A stretch of DNA of 64,000 bases from Chlorobiota bacterium (GCA_016710285.1 JADJXR010000001.1:4280501-4344500), one strand, 5' to 3'; positions 39,812 through 49,381 are shown, counted from the first letter of the stretch. Numbers and translations are program-made. The notes: generated by a model not told the origin, from the sequence alone.

Positions 39812-41146
39812 ATGAATATCTTTACTCTTACCCGACTACTCCTGCTTCAACTCAGCATTGTTCTCTCACTCTCGGCCCAGCAACCCGATTGGATTACCCA
39901 GATTGATTATTCTATCCCTGATGGCAGCTTTATTAGCGATGTTGATTGCCTTGATTCTTTGAATTGTGCCTTTGTAAAAACATGGGGGATCGGATTTACA
40001 AATACTATTTTTCGATCTACCGATGGGGGTGTACAGTGGTCGTCTATCCATCAACAAGATTCCACGGGAAAAAGATTGCCACGATATATGAGCGTTGCTT
40101 ACACCACCAAGAACACAATAATCGCGTGTGGCGATAGCGGCATTCTTGTTCGCACCACCGATGGAGGAACGTCTTGGAAAACCACAAGAATAGCTGTAAC
40201 ACATCAGCTCAATAAAATTATCATGGCAAACCCCAAGCATGGTATTATTCAGGCGATTGGACCCAACCCTGAATATATCCTTGCTACCTCCGATAGTGGT
40301 GCCACATGGGATTCCATTGCCGTCCCCATTCCGCCAATGTGGGAGCAACGCTATATCGAATCCGCAACAACTCCTGCCCCGAACGTCTTTATTTGCGCCA
40401 TTTACTACGAGGACAGCACAGCCATTGCCTACTCTGCCGACCGCGGAAAAACATGGAAATATTTCTACGACCCACCATGCAAGTATGCTCAATTCTTTTT
40501 CCTTGATTCCCTCAATGGTTGGATGTCCTCCGGCAAATACTTCCCACCGGCTTCAACACCACAATTATCAGATATTTTCTCCCGAACCTACGATGGCGGA
40601 ATAACCTGGCATCCATTACTTGATACTTTTCTTGCCACTGGTTTTGGCATCAGCGATCTTTCTTTTGCCGATTCCCTGCATGGGTTAGCCGTCGGCGGCG
40701 ACAAGGTTCTTCGCACCACCGATGGTGGGCTGACATGGAACCGCGAAACGTTGGATTTTGATTCTTTCTTCACCCTGCGGGTCTCCTACAAGCCTGGCAG
40801 TAATGGTGTCATCACCGGTGCCACAGCGCGGGTGCTACGCTATGTTGGGAAGTCCATCGATGCAGGACCACAGCCTGAGGCTCCCACAGCATTTGATCTT
40901 GCTCCCAATCGCATTCTTGAGGGTGCTGTTCCTGTTTTGCGATATCAGCTTCCGCAGCCGTCGCGGGTTGGTATCAGCATGATTTCTGTGACGGGCCAGG
41001 AGCGTGTGCTTCAGCCAGCAACGGAGCGTGATGCAGGGCTGCATCAATTTCAGCTACCAACTGAGGGACTTCCTTCGGGGTTATATTTTATCCGCATCAC
41101 CAACAACCAGCAAACCCGTGTGTTGCCGCTTCAGGTGCTGCGATAG
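39812..41146 (+). CDS. Secreted YCF48/BNR-type propeller with T9SS sorting domain (cassette 2)
   Basis: The 444-residue protein has a signal peptide (IFTLTRLLLLQLSIVLSLSAQ). YCF48-type repeats with the DGGxTW core follow (RSTDGGVQWSSI, RTTDGGTSWKTT, TSDSGATWDSI, RTYDGGITWHPL, RTTDGGLTWNRE). The last 75 residues form a type IX sorting domain (PVLRYQLPQPSRVGISMISVTGQERVL ... LPSGLYFIRITNNQQTRVLPLQVLR). It is the shortest of the three propellers in this window. It should be surface-located; no ligand or enzyme motif is visible. It is the second gene of a cassette whose order matches the loci at 21.5 and 47 kb. Confidence 0.85.
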   Translation: MNIFTLTRLLLLQLSIVLSLSAQQPDWITQIDYSIPDGSFISDVDCLDSLNCAFVKTWGIGFTNTIFRSTDGGVQWSSIHQQDSTGKRLPRYMSVAYTTKNTIIACGDSGILVRTTDGGTSWKTTRIAVTHQLNKIIMANPKHGIIQAIGPNPEYILATSDSGATWDSIAVPIPPMWEQRYIESATTPAPNVFICAIYYEDSTAIAYSADRGKTWKYFYDPPCKYAQFFFLDSLNGWMSSGKYFPPASTPQLSDIFSRTYDGGITWHPLLDTFLATGFGISDLSFADSLHGLAVGGDKVLRTTDGGLTWNRETLDFDSFFTLRVSYKPGSNGVITGATARVLRYVGKSIDAGPQPEAPTAFDLAPNRILEGAVPVLRYQLPQPSRVGISMISVTGQERVLQPATERDAGLHQFQLPTEGLPSGLYFIRITNNQQTRVLPLQVLR

Positions 41147-41264
41147 CTATACAACAGATGCATTCCAACGTGCCAAATCAGCTGACTAGACTATCAGCAG
41201 GTCTGTTGGAGTGCGCCCGGGAAATGGAATCTGCTGTGAAGCAGGTTACTTGGACCCGCCCGCG

Positions 41265-42866
41265 CTATCCGCCGGCTTCCATCCGTTCGGCTGCGCGGCG
41301 CACGGCGTGTTGGATTATCGCCACCTCATCGGTGTCGAACAACCGCACGCCAACCTGCTGGGTGGGCAACACAAACCGGATTCCGGAACCGGCGCGTTTT
41401 TTGTCCGAACGCATCGCCCGAATCATCCGCTCGACCGGTGGGATTGGGGCCGTGCGAAGCGTGAACGGCAGTGCGGCGGAAGCAATCTCATCACAACGGT
41501 CGCTAGTGATAGAACCCACCGCGTGCGACATCTCGGCAGCGGCAATCAACCCAAACGCAACCGCCTCGCCGTGGGCGTAGATTCCTGGCGCGCTCCCCTC
41601 CAGCGCGTGCCCAAAGGTGTGGCCCAAGTTTAGCGACATCCGCAACGAAGCGTCGAACGTGTCGCGCTCCACAACATCAATTTTGGTGGCGATGCTTTGG
41701 CGGATCACCTCGTCAAGAATTGCGGGAAGCTGGCCTTGCAAGATTGCCGGAGCGGCCAGGGCAACGGCGCGGGCAAGCTCGGCAGAGTTTGCAATCCCCA
41801 TTTTTAGGGCCTCCACAAATCCCGACCGAAGCTCACGCACCGGAAGCGACCGCAAAAACGCGCCGCAAACCAGCACCTCGCTTGGCTGGCGGATGGTCCC
41901 AACAAGGTTCCGAATGCCGCCAACGTTGATCGCCGTCTTCCCGCCAATCGCAGCATCCACCTGGCCAAGCAGCGTGGTGGGGACGTAGGCGCAGCCAATG
42001 CCACGCATGAAAATGGAGGCAAGGAACCCCGCAACATCGGTGGCAACGCCGCCACCAATCCCCACCACCAACGAGTCCCGCGTGAAACCGCCAGCAACCA
42101 ACGCCCGCGCAAACTCCTCAACAATCTTGAAGCTCTTCGACTCCTCGGTCGCCTCAATCCGCAGCACCAAGTGTTCGCTGCCGTCGTCCAAGCCCAGGTG
42201 GTCGTGGTACAGTTGCGCCACGGCAGCATCCATCACCAGCGCAACCTTCCGCCCGGCCGCAAGCTGCCGCAAGCGGCGCACCAGCGGCGGCAGCGCGGCG
42301 TAACCGGTGATGGAGCACCGCTCCCCATTTGGCTCCGTTTGGATGTGCCACGCCGGCTCCATCAGTTGGTTAATCTGGTGGTTCAGCCGTTCGGCAATCG
42401 CCTCCGGCGGGGCATCACTCTGGATGGTTAGCTCCGCTTCCTGATACCAGCCAAGCCGCTGGCGGTAAAGCCGTTTCCACGCAAGCAGCGGATCCTCCTC
42501 GAACAGCAGCGGGCGCGGCTCCTCCCCTTGCAACCGCTCGATTGCAGTCATTGCGTCCACATCCAAAAAAATCCGAATGCCTGACTCGCGGATCATGCTT
42601 CGGATGGCTGGATCCGCAACGGCCCCGCCACCCAACGCAATCACTGTTGGCCCCGGGTCGGACTCCATGATTCGGAGCAGAACGTTCCACTCCATCCGCC
42701 GGAACGCGGTCTCGCCGTCGTGCCAGAAAATATCGAGGATGGATTTCCCCGCCTCGGCCTCAATCTGCTTGTCAAGGTCCAGAAACGGAACGCCGCGCAG
42801 CTGCGCAAGAAATCGCCCCACCGTGCTTTTCCCCCCGCCCGAAGGTCCCTGAAGCCAGATAATCAT
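41265..42866 (-). CDS. aroKB: Fused shikimate kinase / 3-dehydroquinate synthase
   Basis: The start at 42866 (MIIWLQGPSGGGKSTVGRFLAQL) gives 533 residues. Residues 1-165 are shikimate kinase: P-loop GPSGGGKST, FLDLDKQIEAEAGKSI, FRRME and LGGGAV. Residues about 185-533 are 3-dehydroquinate synthase: GIGGGVATDVAGFLAS, PTTLLGQVDAAIGGKTAIN, NLVGTIRQP, EALKMGI, NLGHTFGHALE and AHGEAVAFG. Both active sites look intact. The enzyme would catalyse steps 2 and 5 of chorismate synthesis from one polypeptide. The start overlaps the aroE stop by ATGA, so translation is coupled. Confidence 0.95.
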   Translation of the reverse strand: MIIWLQGPSGGGKSTVGRFLAQLRGVPFLDLDKQIEAEAGKSILDIFWHDGETAFRRMEWNVLLRIMESDPGPTVIALGGGAVADPAIRSMIRESGIRIFLDVDAMTAIERLQGEEPRPLLFEEDPLLAWKRLYRQRLGWYQEAELTIQSDAPPEAIAERLNHQINQLMEPAWHIQTEPNGERCSITGYAALPPLVRRLRQLAAGRKVALVMDAAVAQLYHDHLGLDDGSEHLVLRIEATEESKSFKIVEEFARALVAGGFTRDSLVVGIGGGVATDVAGFLASIFMRGIGCAYVPTTLLGQVDAAIGGKTAINVGGIRNLVGTIRQPSEVLVCGAFLRSLPVRELRSGFVEALKMGIANSAELARAVALAAPAILQGQLPAILDEVIRQSIATKIDVVERDTFDASLRMSLNLGHTFGHALEGSAPGIYAHGEAVAFGLIAAAEMSHAVGSITSDRCDEIASAALPFTLRTAPIPPVERMIRAMRSDKKRAGSGIRFVLPTQQVGVRLFDTDEVAIIQHAVRRAAERMEAGG

Positions 42867-43759
42867 TGGGTTTGAAGGTCGTTTTGGAGATGATCTTGAA
42901 GAAGGTTGTGCAGTTCCGCCGGGCTGGCATCCACGCCGGTCCACAGCCGGAACGATTCGGCGGCTTGCGCGGCAAACATACGCAGCCCGTTCATGGCGGG
43001 AACCCCGGCGCGCTTGGCAATCGCCATCAGTGGAGTGGTGGCAGGGCGGTAGATCATGTCGTAAAAAAGCTGGCAGCGGGGAGCGCGATCATCATCACCT
43101 GCGCCTGCTCTTTCACCCGCTTGGCTGCGTGCCTCTTCCGTTCCAAACAGCCCGCCAAAAATATCTGTGGAGCTTGCATCGGCGGCCAGCCCAACGGGGG
43201 TGGCATTCACCACAAGCTCCGCCGGGGCGAAATGCTCAATCTGGGCGGGGATGATTCGGGGGTCGTTCCAGCGGGCCGTCTCGGCAACGGCGCGTGGAAG
43301 CGTGCGGGAGTAGAGTGTCAGTTTTTTCAGATTGGGGGAATCCAACAACGCAGCGATAGCGGCGCGCGCAGCCCCGCCCGTTCCCAACATCGCAGCGGTT
43401 CGGAACGCGCCAATCCCTCCATCCACCGTTGATTCCAGCGACCACCGGAAGCCTTGCACGTCGGTGTTGTATCCCGCCGCAGCCCCATCCCGAAACACCA
43501 CCGTGTTCACGGCCCGAACGCGCTTGGCAATCGGGTCCCGCGTATCCACCAGCTGGAACAGAAGCTCCTTGTGGGGCGAAGTGACGTTGGCCCCGGCATA
43601 TCCCCCCCGCTTCATCATCTCCACGGCGGAAGGGAGTTCGGAAGCAGCAATCGGGAACAGGCCATAAACAAACGGAAGCCGGTGGCGGCGGAAGAGTGCG
43701 TTGTGGAGAAATGGAGAAAGGGAGTGGGCGATATTTTGGCCAAGCAGAACAACGTTCAT
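42863..43759 (-). CDS. aroE: Shikimate dehydrogenase
   Basis: The start at 43759 (MNVVLLGQNIAHSLSPFLHNALF) gives 298 residues; sequence upstream in the same frame is only repeat-derived. AroE motifs are SLSP, NVTSPHKELLF (catalytic Lys in NVTxPxK), AVNTVVF, GYNTDVQGF, the NADP-binding GTGGAARAAIAAL, NATPVG, and C-terminal NGLRMFAAQAAESFRLWTG. It reduces 3-dehydroshikimate with NADPH. A short charged insert (SQAGERAGAGDDDRAPRC) lies in the C-terminal third. It is the first gene of the aroE-aroKB pair. Confidence 0.95.
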   Translation of the reverse strand: MNVVLLGQNIAHSLSPFLHNALFRRHRLPFVYGLFPIAASELPSAVEMMKRGGYAGANVTSPHKELLFQLVDTRDPIAKRVRAVNTVVFRDGAAAGYNTDVQGFRWSLESTVDGGIGAFRTAAMLGTGGAARAAIAALLDSPNLKKLTLYSRTLPRAVAETARWNDPRIIPAQIEHFAPAELVVNATPVGLAADASSTDIFGGLFGTEEARSQAGERAGAGDDDRAPRCQLFYDMIYRPATTPLMAIAKRAGVPAMNGLRMFAAQAAESFRLWTGVDASPAELHNLLQDHLQNDLQTQ

Positions 43760-43821
43760 GGTGGAATCGCTGATGGAAATTGAGTGCGCGTGCGCAACGG
43801 CAGGAGTGCAAGCCATCCGTT

Positions 43822-44236
43822 CGGTAGCCGCCCCGACATGAAGTCGGGGTTCATAAAAGGTCTTTAGCCTTCGGCGCCTTCTGACTGGGGCCCCGACATG
43901 AAGTCGGGGTTCATAAAAGGTCTTTAGCCTTCGGTGCCTTCCTCTCCCTCTCGCGGCAGGCTCAAGACCTGCCGCTACCCGGCATCCACACACGGGTAGC
44001 CGAAGGTCTTTAGCCTTCGGTGCCTTCCTCTCCCTCTCGCGGCAGGCTAAAGACCTGCCGCTACCCGGCATCCACACACGGGTAGCCGCCCCGACATGAA
44101 GTCGGGGTTCATAAAAGGTCTTTAGCCTTCGGCGTCTATCTTCCACACTGGGCAGGCTAAAGACCTGCCGCTACCCCACCCCGGTAGCCTTCGGCACTTT
44201 CTGACTGGGCCCCGACGAAGGTCGGAGCCGCTACCC
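43822..44236. repeat. Modular palindromic intergenic repeat cluster 3 (largest)
   Basis: About 415 bp are built almost entirely from repeated modules. CCCCGACATGAAGTCGGGG with TTCATAAAAGG appears three times, GGTCTTTAGCCTTCGG appears about five times, and GGCAGGCTAAAGACCTGCC with GCTACCC appears three times, joined by CCTTCCTCTCCCTCTCGC and GGCATCCACACACGGGTAGC spacers. It fills the space between aroE and the radical SAM gene. No gene is present. Confidence 0.92.
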
Positions 44237-44264
44237 GTTCCAGGAGAATGATTTTCTTCTTGGC

Positions 44265-45599
44265 TTACACCTCCGCCACCTCGCGGCCTTTTGGCAGGCG
44301 GTCAACGCGGATCACATCCATGAAAGCACTGACGGAGAACTCCGCATTCCCCACGCCCGGGCGGCCGTAGCCTGGGGGGGCGGGAAGATTGTGGCGTTCG
44401 AAGGTTCCACGCCATGCCAGCAGCAGCTTCACGAAATACTCCAACGGCGGTCCCTGCTGGCGGCCAAGGTCCGATGTCGGCTCGGGGCACCACGTGGTGA
44501 ATCGCGGAATGATCCCCTGGCTCATAAAATATTCCAGCCCTTCGGTGGTGGAAGCAACGGCGCGGTCAATATCGGTGAAGCCGTGGGGCTGCGCCATTTC
44601 CACCCCACCCACAAAGTTCGGGATCACCCGTTCCGGGCCAAAAATTTCGGCGGCATCAACAATCCGTTTGATCCACTCGCTGCGGCCAACGTAGCGTTCC
44701 TTCCCCGGGCAAATCCAGGGGAAAAGCTCCGGTGACCAGACCTCGTAGTTGGGGTGATAGATCCGGTAGCCAGCATCGCGCAGCATCTGGGCTTCATCCT
44801 TCGGCAGTGCCTGGACCACGGCCTTCGGAATCCAACGCCCGGGGAAGCGCGACTCGATTGCCTCGGCATATCGGGCATACCACTCCCCTTCTTTCATCCC
44901 TTGCAACGACGACGTGATGCTTCCGCCGGTGACGGTGTAGGCTTTGGAGACAGTGTCGTGCTGGTTAATCAGCCCCATTGCTTCCACGATGTCATCAATC
45001 GCTTTGACGGCGGTGTACTCGCGGCCCTGGGCTTTTTGCTGGCGGTAGTTTTCGTTCAGGTCGCAGAACCGGCATTCCTCGCTTTTCCCCCAATACTGGC
45101 AAAGGCGATAGACGGTGAGATAGACCAAATACCCCCACTCGATTGCCGGGGCTATCTCGGAAATTTTTTTGCCGCTGCTCAGGCTGTGGGCGTAGTAGTC
45201 GGGGATTGGAGGGAACTCCAGATCGGCAAGGTGAGTGCCTTCGCACAGCAGTGCAAGGCGGCCTTCGTGAAGCTGCACGCGGTACGGAGAATCGGGGTTG
45301 ACCCGAACCGAAACGATGGTGGGCCGAAGGTCATAGGCCCCTCCGGTCATCCGAATTTCCTCCGGCGAGCGGTAGGCCTCGTGGTGCTGCATCTCCTTCA
45401 AGGGGACAAGATCGAAGGAGAAGATGAAGTAATCTTTTGGCTTGTAGCCGCTGGCCACCGCAAGGGCGTTTTCGTCGAATGCCAAGCCAACGCGCAGGAT
45501 GTCCTGTTTGATGATCGCCTCGCGCGGGAGGTCGGGGAAGGCATCGAACATCCGTTCCAGCTCGGCAACGACGGTCGGTGTGGTTTCGGGAATAGTCAT
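44265..45599 (-). CDS. Radical SAM-like protein with CX8CX2C cluster motif
   Basis: The 444-residue protein has a putative iron-sulfur motif at 167-179 (CQYWGKSEECRFCDLN), i.e. C-x8-C-x2-C rather than the canonical CX3CX2C. TVTGGSITSSL and PNFVGGVEMAQPHGFTDID then resemble the SAM-binding GGEP-like and later strands of the radical SAM barrel. The N-terminal 160 residues form an extra domain with no recognised motif. I recall similar proteins annotated only as radical SAM in cyanobacteria and Chlorobi. The reaction is unknown. It is followed upstream by a futalosine hydrolase-like gene 10 bp away. Confidence 0.75.
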   Translation of the reverse strand: MTIPETTPTVVAELERMFDAFPDLPREAIIKQDILRVGLAFDENALAVASGYKPKDYFIFSFDLVPLKEMQHHEAYRSPEEIRMTGGAYDLRPTIVSVRVNPDSPYRVQLHEGRLALLCEGTHLADLEFPPIPDYYAHSLSSGKKISEIAPAIEWGYLVYLTVYRLCQYWGKSEECRFCDLNENYRQQKAQGREYTAVKAIDDIVEAMGLINQHDTVSKAYTVTGGSITSSLQGMKEGEWYARYAEAIESRFPGRWIPKAVVQALPKDEAQMLRDAGYRIYHPNYEVWSPELFPWICPGKERYVGRSEWIKRIVDAAEIFGPERVIPNFVGGVEMAQPHGFTDIDRAVASTTEGLEYFMSQGIIPRFTTWCPEPTSDLGRQQGPPLEYFVKLLLAWRGTFERHNLPAPPGYGRPGVGNAEFSVSAFMDVIRVDRLPKGREVAEV

Positions 45600-45609
45600 C
45601 TTTTTCTGT

Positions 45610-46206
45610 TCAAAGGATTGCGTTGACGGCCGCCTGCATCACGCTTCGGAATTGTTCTTTCCATTCTTTCCCTCCGTCGGGTCCAACAATGTTGGTGACG
45701 CCAAGCAGAATTGCTGTGGGGATTCCGGCAGCGGCGCGAAGCACCGGGTACGCCTCAAGATTCTCCACCCGGCCCGAAATGCCCGACTCCAATTGCCGCG
45801 CCAGCGATTCCGATTCGGTGATTCCCAACGTGCAGATCACTTCGGCATCGGCGGGCGGCGGGGAGAGCCGGCGGCGGAGTTGCTCGGTTAGCTCGGGATC
45901 GGTAAGAAGCGTTTCCGGCATCAGCCCCGGGATTCGCATTGCCTGGGAAGCCACATCGCCCGAACCAAGCCGAACGCTGCGTGCAAGCAGAAGCTGGCCA
46001 ATCTGGAAACCGCTTCCCGGATACGCACCGCACGTTCCGACGAACAGCATCGCCGCCGGCGTGTGGCGCGCCACAATCCGTGACGTTCCGGCGGCAGCAT
46101 CCACCAGCCCCACGCCGGTGATATCGCTCGGCAACGAAGGGGGAACCCCATTCGGGAACGCAGCATCCCGCTCAAGCGCGGACGAAAATACAAGGAGAAA
46201 GGACAT
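45610..46206 (-). CDS. mqnB: Phosphorylase-superfamily nucleosidase, futalosine hydrolase-like
   Basis: The start at 46206 (MSFLLVFSSALERDAAFPNG) gives 198 residues. Family signatures are GVGLVDAAAGTSRIV, FVGTCGAYPGSGFQIGQLLLA and the purine-binding GRVENLEAYPVLRAAAGIPTAILLGVTNIVG. The VENLEAY segment corresponds to the VENMEAF signature of MqnB/MTAN enzymes. Futalosine hydrolase acts in the futalosine menaquinone pathway; other mqn genes are not in view, so a related nucleosidase cannot be ruled out. It lies 10 bp from the radical SAM gene on the same strand and is divergent from the gene at 46384. Confidence 0.7.
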   Translation of the reverse strand: MSFLLVFSSALERDAAFPNGVPPSLPSDITGVGLVDAAAGTSRIVARHTPAAMLFVGTCGAYPGSGFQIGQLLLARSVRLGSGDVASQAMRIPGLMPETLLTDPELTEQLRRRLSPPPADAEVICTLGITESESLARQLESGISGRVENLEAYPVLRAAAGIPTAILLGVTNIVGPDGGKEWKEQFRSVMQAAVNAIL

Positions 46207-46383
46207 AGGAATGGTTATGGAACGTGACGGAAGCAAGGGCAAAGATAGGAACTCACCATATGCACGAAAGAGCGGAAGCCGCAGCAACTTTGCTCTTGCG
46301 TTGCCGATCCATTCTTTCGTATCATTTCCACGACTTCTTCAGCTGCTTCCACAGAACTTTTACTGAGAAAGAGAGAGGTTGTT

Positions 46384-47094
46384 ATGTCGCTCAGCTTACA
46401 GGCCTTCCTTTCGGCTGGCAGGGATTTCGAGGCCAGCCGGTATCGGATTCTTGAGGGGTTACGGCGCGTTCGGCAGGAGTTCACGCACAACCGTATCTAC
46501 CCCACCCTTTCGGAATTAACGGAGCTGTACGTGACGCTCCGGACCATCACCGACAACAGCACGAACCTTCGCGACCAACTTCCCGGGCGGATTGTTGGGC
46601 TTGACTTACAAGGCCAACGGGTGATCTACCGGAACGAATCGTTCAGCAACGATGATGTTCTGGCGGTCCAGGAACTGATCCGGTGGGCGATGCCGCTGCT
46701 GCAACAAGCAATCGAGGAGGGGCAAACGATCTTCAATTTTGTTGATGACCACCTGCGGTTGGAGCACGTTGGGCTGCTTCCTTCCTACGTTGAGGAAGGG
46801 TATTTGCTGATCCCAGAGTTGCAGCGGGGGGTGCTTCATGTGATTCAGTATGAGGTGAGCATTTTCACCAGCGAGAACGAGCGATACCGGAACCTGCGAA
46901 CCACCTCGGTGCGGACGGTTTCGCTGAACGATCTTGGGATGACGGCGGCATCGCTGAAGATGCTGCTGATTGCCGAGAACCGTTCGCTTCCGAACCCGGC
47001 CACCTACATCTTCCAAACCGATCTTGATTTCCCCTTTGCCGAAACCATGCTGCCCGTGGCCAAGCGGAAGCTGTTGCGGAGGTTGTTTTCGTAG
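46384..47094 (+). CDS. Conserved-looking hypothetical protein, 236 residues
   Basis: The protein (MSLSLQAFLSAGRDFEASRYRILEGLRRVRQEFTHN...) is soluble, without signal peptide or membrane helices, and mostly alpha-helical by pattern. It has a central hydrophobic block (VLAVQELIRWAMPLLQQAIEEGQTIFNFV) and a basic C-terminus (PVAKRKLLRRLFS). Codon use and GC match its neighbours, and a terminator follows at 47112. I do not recognise the family. It is flanked by divergent mqnB and convergent cassette 3, so context gives no function. Confidence 0.7.
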   Translation: MSLSLQAFLSAGRDFEASRYRILEGLRRVRQEFTHNRIYPTLSELTELYVTLRTITDNSTNLRDQLPGRIVGLDLQGQRVIYRNESFSNDDVLAVQELIRWAMPLLQQAIEEGQTIFNFVDDHLRLEHVGLLPSYVEEGYLLIPELQRGVLHVIQYEVSIFTSENERYRNLRTTSVRTVSLNDLGMTAASLKMLLIAENRSLPNPATYIFQTDLDFPFAETMLPVAKRKLLRRLFS

Positions 47095-47111
47095 AACGGT
47101 GGCCAACGCAG

Positions 47112-47150
47112 ACGGGGCAAGCTCCGTTACCGGCAGCCTGCCCCGTTTTT
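47112..47150 (+). terminator. Rho-independent terminator after the 46384 gene
   Basis: An 8-bp stem (ACGGGGCA/TGCCCCGT) with a structured loop is followed by five T (47146-47150). It lies 18 bp past the stop and separates two convergent genes. Confidence 0.75.
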
Positions 47151-47170
47151 GAATATTTGGTTGCGCCCAA

Positions 47171-49381
47171 TCAGTGCGCCACAACAATCGGCACACTACG
47201 CCGTTGCCCCTTGCCAACCATTTGCACCACGTACAGCCCGTTCGGCAATCCGTCCAACTCCATCACTATTTCATTGTTTCCGGTTCGGGATTGGGTCCAG
47301 GTTCCCACGGCTACTTGCTGGCCTAGTCCATTGTACAACTCAATATCCCCTTCGCAATCTTTTGGCAGCCGGAGCCACACCCTTCCGCTTGTGGGGTTTG
47401 GGTAGAGGAGCAACCCGCCTTCGTTCCCCCATCCATCTCCATTTCTATCTCCATCTCCAATCCCTACCGATGAGGTACGCTCTGATTTGGTAAACCGGAG
47501 TATTGCGCCGTTTGGCCCAACAACTATTGCCCGCAGGCTATCTATCATGCAGAGGCTGTACACACGAAACACCACTCCGCTAAGCAGGCTAAGCCCTGAC
47601 TCCTCCGCTGACCATGTTTGGCCGCTGTCGCTGGTGTAGTAGATCGTTCCGCCTGTTTCCGGCGCGACCACTCCATACCGCGCATTCCAAAAGCTCATCC
47701 GAAAGGGGGTCACGCCAGCTGGAAGCGGGAATGGGTTCCATGTTTTTCCGCCATCGGTTGTCCGGGCAACTTCGGTGACTCCACGCCGGGTTGCGGTTTG
47801 GCGGTCGTGCATCTGCACCCCTATCATACTGGTGAAATATGTGGAGATCGAGTCCCACGTTGCACCGCCATCGGTGGTTCCCAACAGTTTTGGCGGGTTT
47901 CCAACCGCAAGCCCTGTCAGGGAGTCGGCAAAGGAAACGCCAAACAGGCTGCTGGCCGTCTGGGGCTGTTGCGATACCCAAGTTTCGCCTGCGTCGGTTG
48001 TTCGCACAATTGTGGCGTAGCGGCCAACCGCCACGGCATTGCGGCGATTGATCACCACAACATCATTCAGATAATTCTTCACGCCAGAAAGGGACTCTCT
48101 CCACGTCATGCCATCATCTACCGAATGGAGGATGATTCCGGAATCCCCCACAGCAACGCACAACCCATCGGCACAGGCAACCGCCGATAATATCTGTTGC
48201 CCCGGGTAGGGCCGTTTCTTCCACGTTGCCCCACCGTTGTTTGTGGTGTAAATGGTGATTTGGCTGTCAATGCTTGCTTTAGAATCTCTCCCCACTGCTA
48301 CGCCCACGCCTTGTTGCTGAGCCGAGAAAGAGGCACTGCTAAACGTCGCGGTTGAACCGCTTGAACAGATTTTCCACGTTACCCCTGTATCGTTCGAACT
48401 GTAGATACTTGCTGGCGACCCGACGGCAACCATGGTGCTGCCGTTCACTGCTATTCCATTTTGGGGAAGGCCATTTTCGTACAGTGGGGACCATTCTTTG
48501 CCACTGGTTGTTGTCCGGTACATGATGCCTGAGCCCATCACATACCCTGTTGTAGGTGTGGTAAAGAGAATGTTGCCGGGCCGCAGTCCAAAATTTCTTG
48601 ACGACCCGCTCCATGAGTAACCGCCATCGGTTGTGGAGTAGAGATATCCAGGCTCCTTGAATTGACCGGTGATGCCGGTCATAAAGCCACGCAACGAGTC
48701 AATGAAAAACACTCCTTGTAGCTCCGCTCTTCTTCCGCCGCCGCTACCGCTTCCTTCGGAGCGGAGCACTGCCCAAGTTGCTCCACCGTCCTGGGTGTGG
48801 ATCACCGTATTCCACGCGCCCACCGCCCACCCCTCCTCGGCATTGATAAAGTGCATGGCATACATTGGGTTCGTTGTTGGGGGTGCAACCGGGTTCCATG
48901 TTGCCCCACCATCCACCGTCCGGACAATCCGGCAGGTGGTATTGCCGCCACCAACTGCCACGCCAACCATCGGCGTTAGCATGTTGATCGCTTCAATCTG
49001 TCCCTCGTTTGCTTCGCCTTGGTTGCGGACCTTCCACGTGATGGCGGCATCATCGGTTTGGAGTATCTGCAGCCCCACACCGCCCGCCACACCATGTAAG
49101 GAATCACGGAAATGGAGTGCGTGCAGCCCCGCGATTGTTCCTGTTGACCGGGCTTCCCATGTGTTCCCTCCATCATAGGTTGCAATCATTCCGCCGTTCT
49201 CGCCAACGGCTATGCCAAATTGCTCCGTAACCATCTGCACGTCGTACATGGAGTTCCCCGTGGGCTTGGGGTTCAGCCACTCCCAGCCCAACTGCTGGGC
49301 TGGGAGTGTGCCGATCGGCAGCAACAGCAGTAATATCAAGACAGCACCAAGAATTTGGCTGCGGATATGTTCTGATGTCAT
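47171..49381 (-). CDS. Secreted YCF48/BNR-type propeller with T9SS sorting domain (cassette 3)
   Basis: The start at 49381 (MTSEHIRSQILGAVLILLLL) gives 736 residues with a signal peptide ending PIGTLPAQ. About ten YCF48/BNR repeats with DGGxTW or DxGxTW cores follow (TYDGGNTWEAR, RTVDGGATWNPV, TQDGGATWAVL, HSVDDGMTWRES, RTTDAGETWVSQ, RTTDGGKTWNPF). The final 80 residues are a type IX sorting domain beginning LLLYPNPTSGRVWLRLP and ending GQRRSVPIVVAH. Only 16 bp separate it from the Cys-rich gene upstream, so the two are almost certainly co-transcribed. Molecular role unknown. Confidence 0.87.
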   Translation of the reverse strand: MTSEHIRSQILGAVLILLLLLPIGTLPAQQLGWEWLNPKPTGNSMYDVQMVTEQFGIAVGENGGMIATYDGGNTWEARSTGTIAGLHALHFRDSLHGVAGGVGLQILQTDDAAITWKVRNQGEANEGQIEAINMLTPMVGVAVGGGNTTCRIVRTVDGGATWNPVAPPTTNPMYAMHFINAEEGWAVGAWNTVIHTQDGGATWAVLRSEGSGSGGGRRAELQGVFFIDSLRGFMTGITGQFKEPGYLYSTTDGGYSWSGSSRNFGLRPGNILFTTPTTGYVMGSGIMYRTTTSGKEWSPLYENGLPQNGIAVNGSTMVAVGSPASIYSSNDTGVTWKICSSGSTATFSSASFSAQQQGVGVAVGRDSKASIDSQITIYTTNNGGATWKKRPYPGQQILSAVACADGLCVAVGDSGIILHSVDDGMTWRESLSGVKNYLNDVVVINRRNAVAVGRYATIVRTTDAGETWVSQQPQTASSLFGVSFADSLTGLAVGNPPKLLGTTDGGATWDSISTYFTSMIGVQMHDRQTATRRGVTEVARTTDGGKTWNPFPLPAGVTPFRMSFWNARYGVVAPETGGTIYYTSDSGQTWSAEESGLSLLSGVVFRVYSLCMIDSLRAIVVGPNGAILRFTKSERTSSVGIGDGDRNGDGWGNEGGLLLYPNPTSGRVWLRLPKDCEGDIELYNGLGQQVAVGTWTQSRTGNNEIVMELDGLPNGLYVVQMVGKGQRRSVPIVVAH

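Noticed and set aside
43760..44146. N-terminal extension of aroE with repeated RRRLKTFYEPRLHVGA
   Set aside because: It is the dispersed repeat cluster read in frame. AroE proper starts at 43759.
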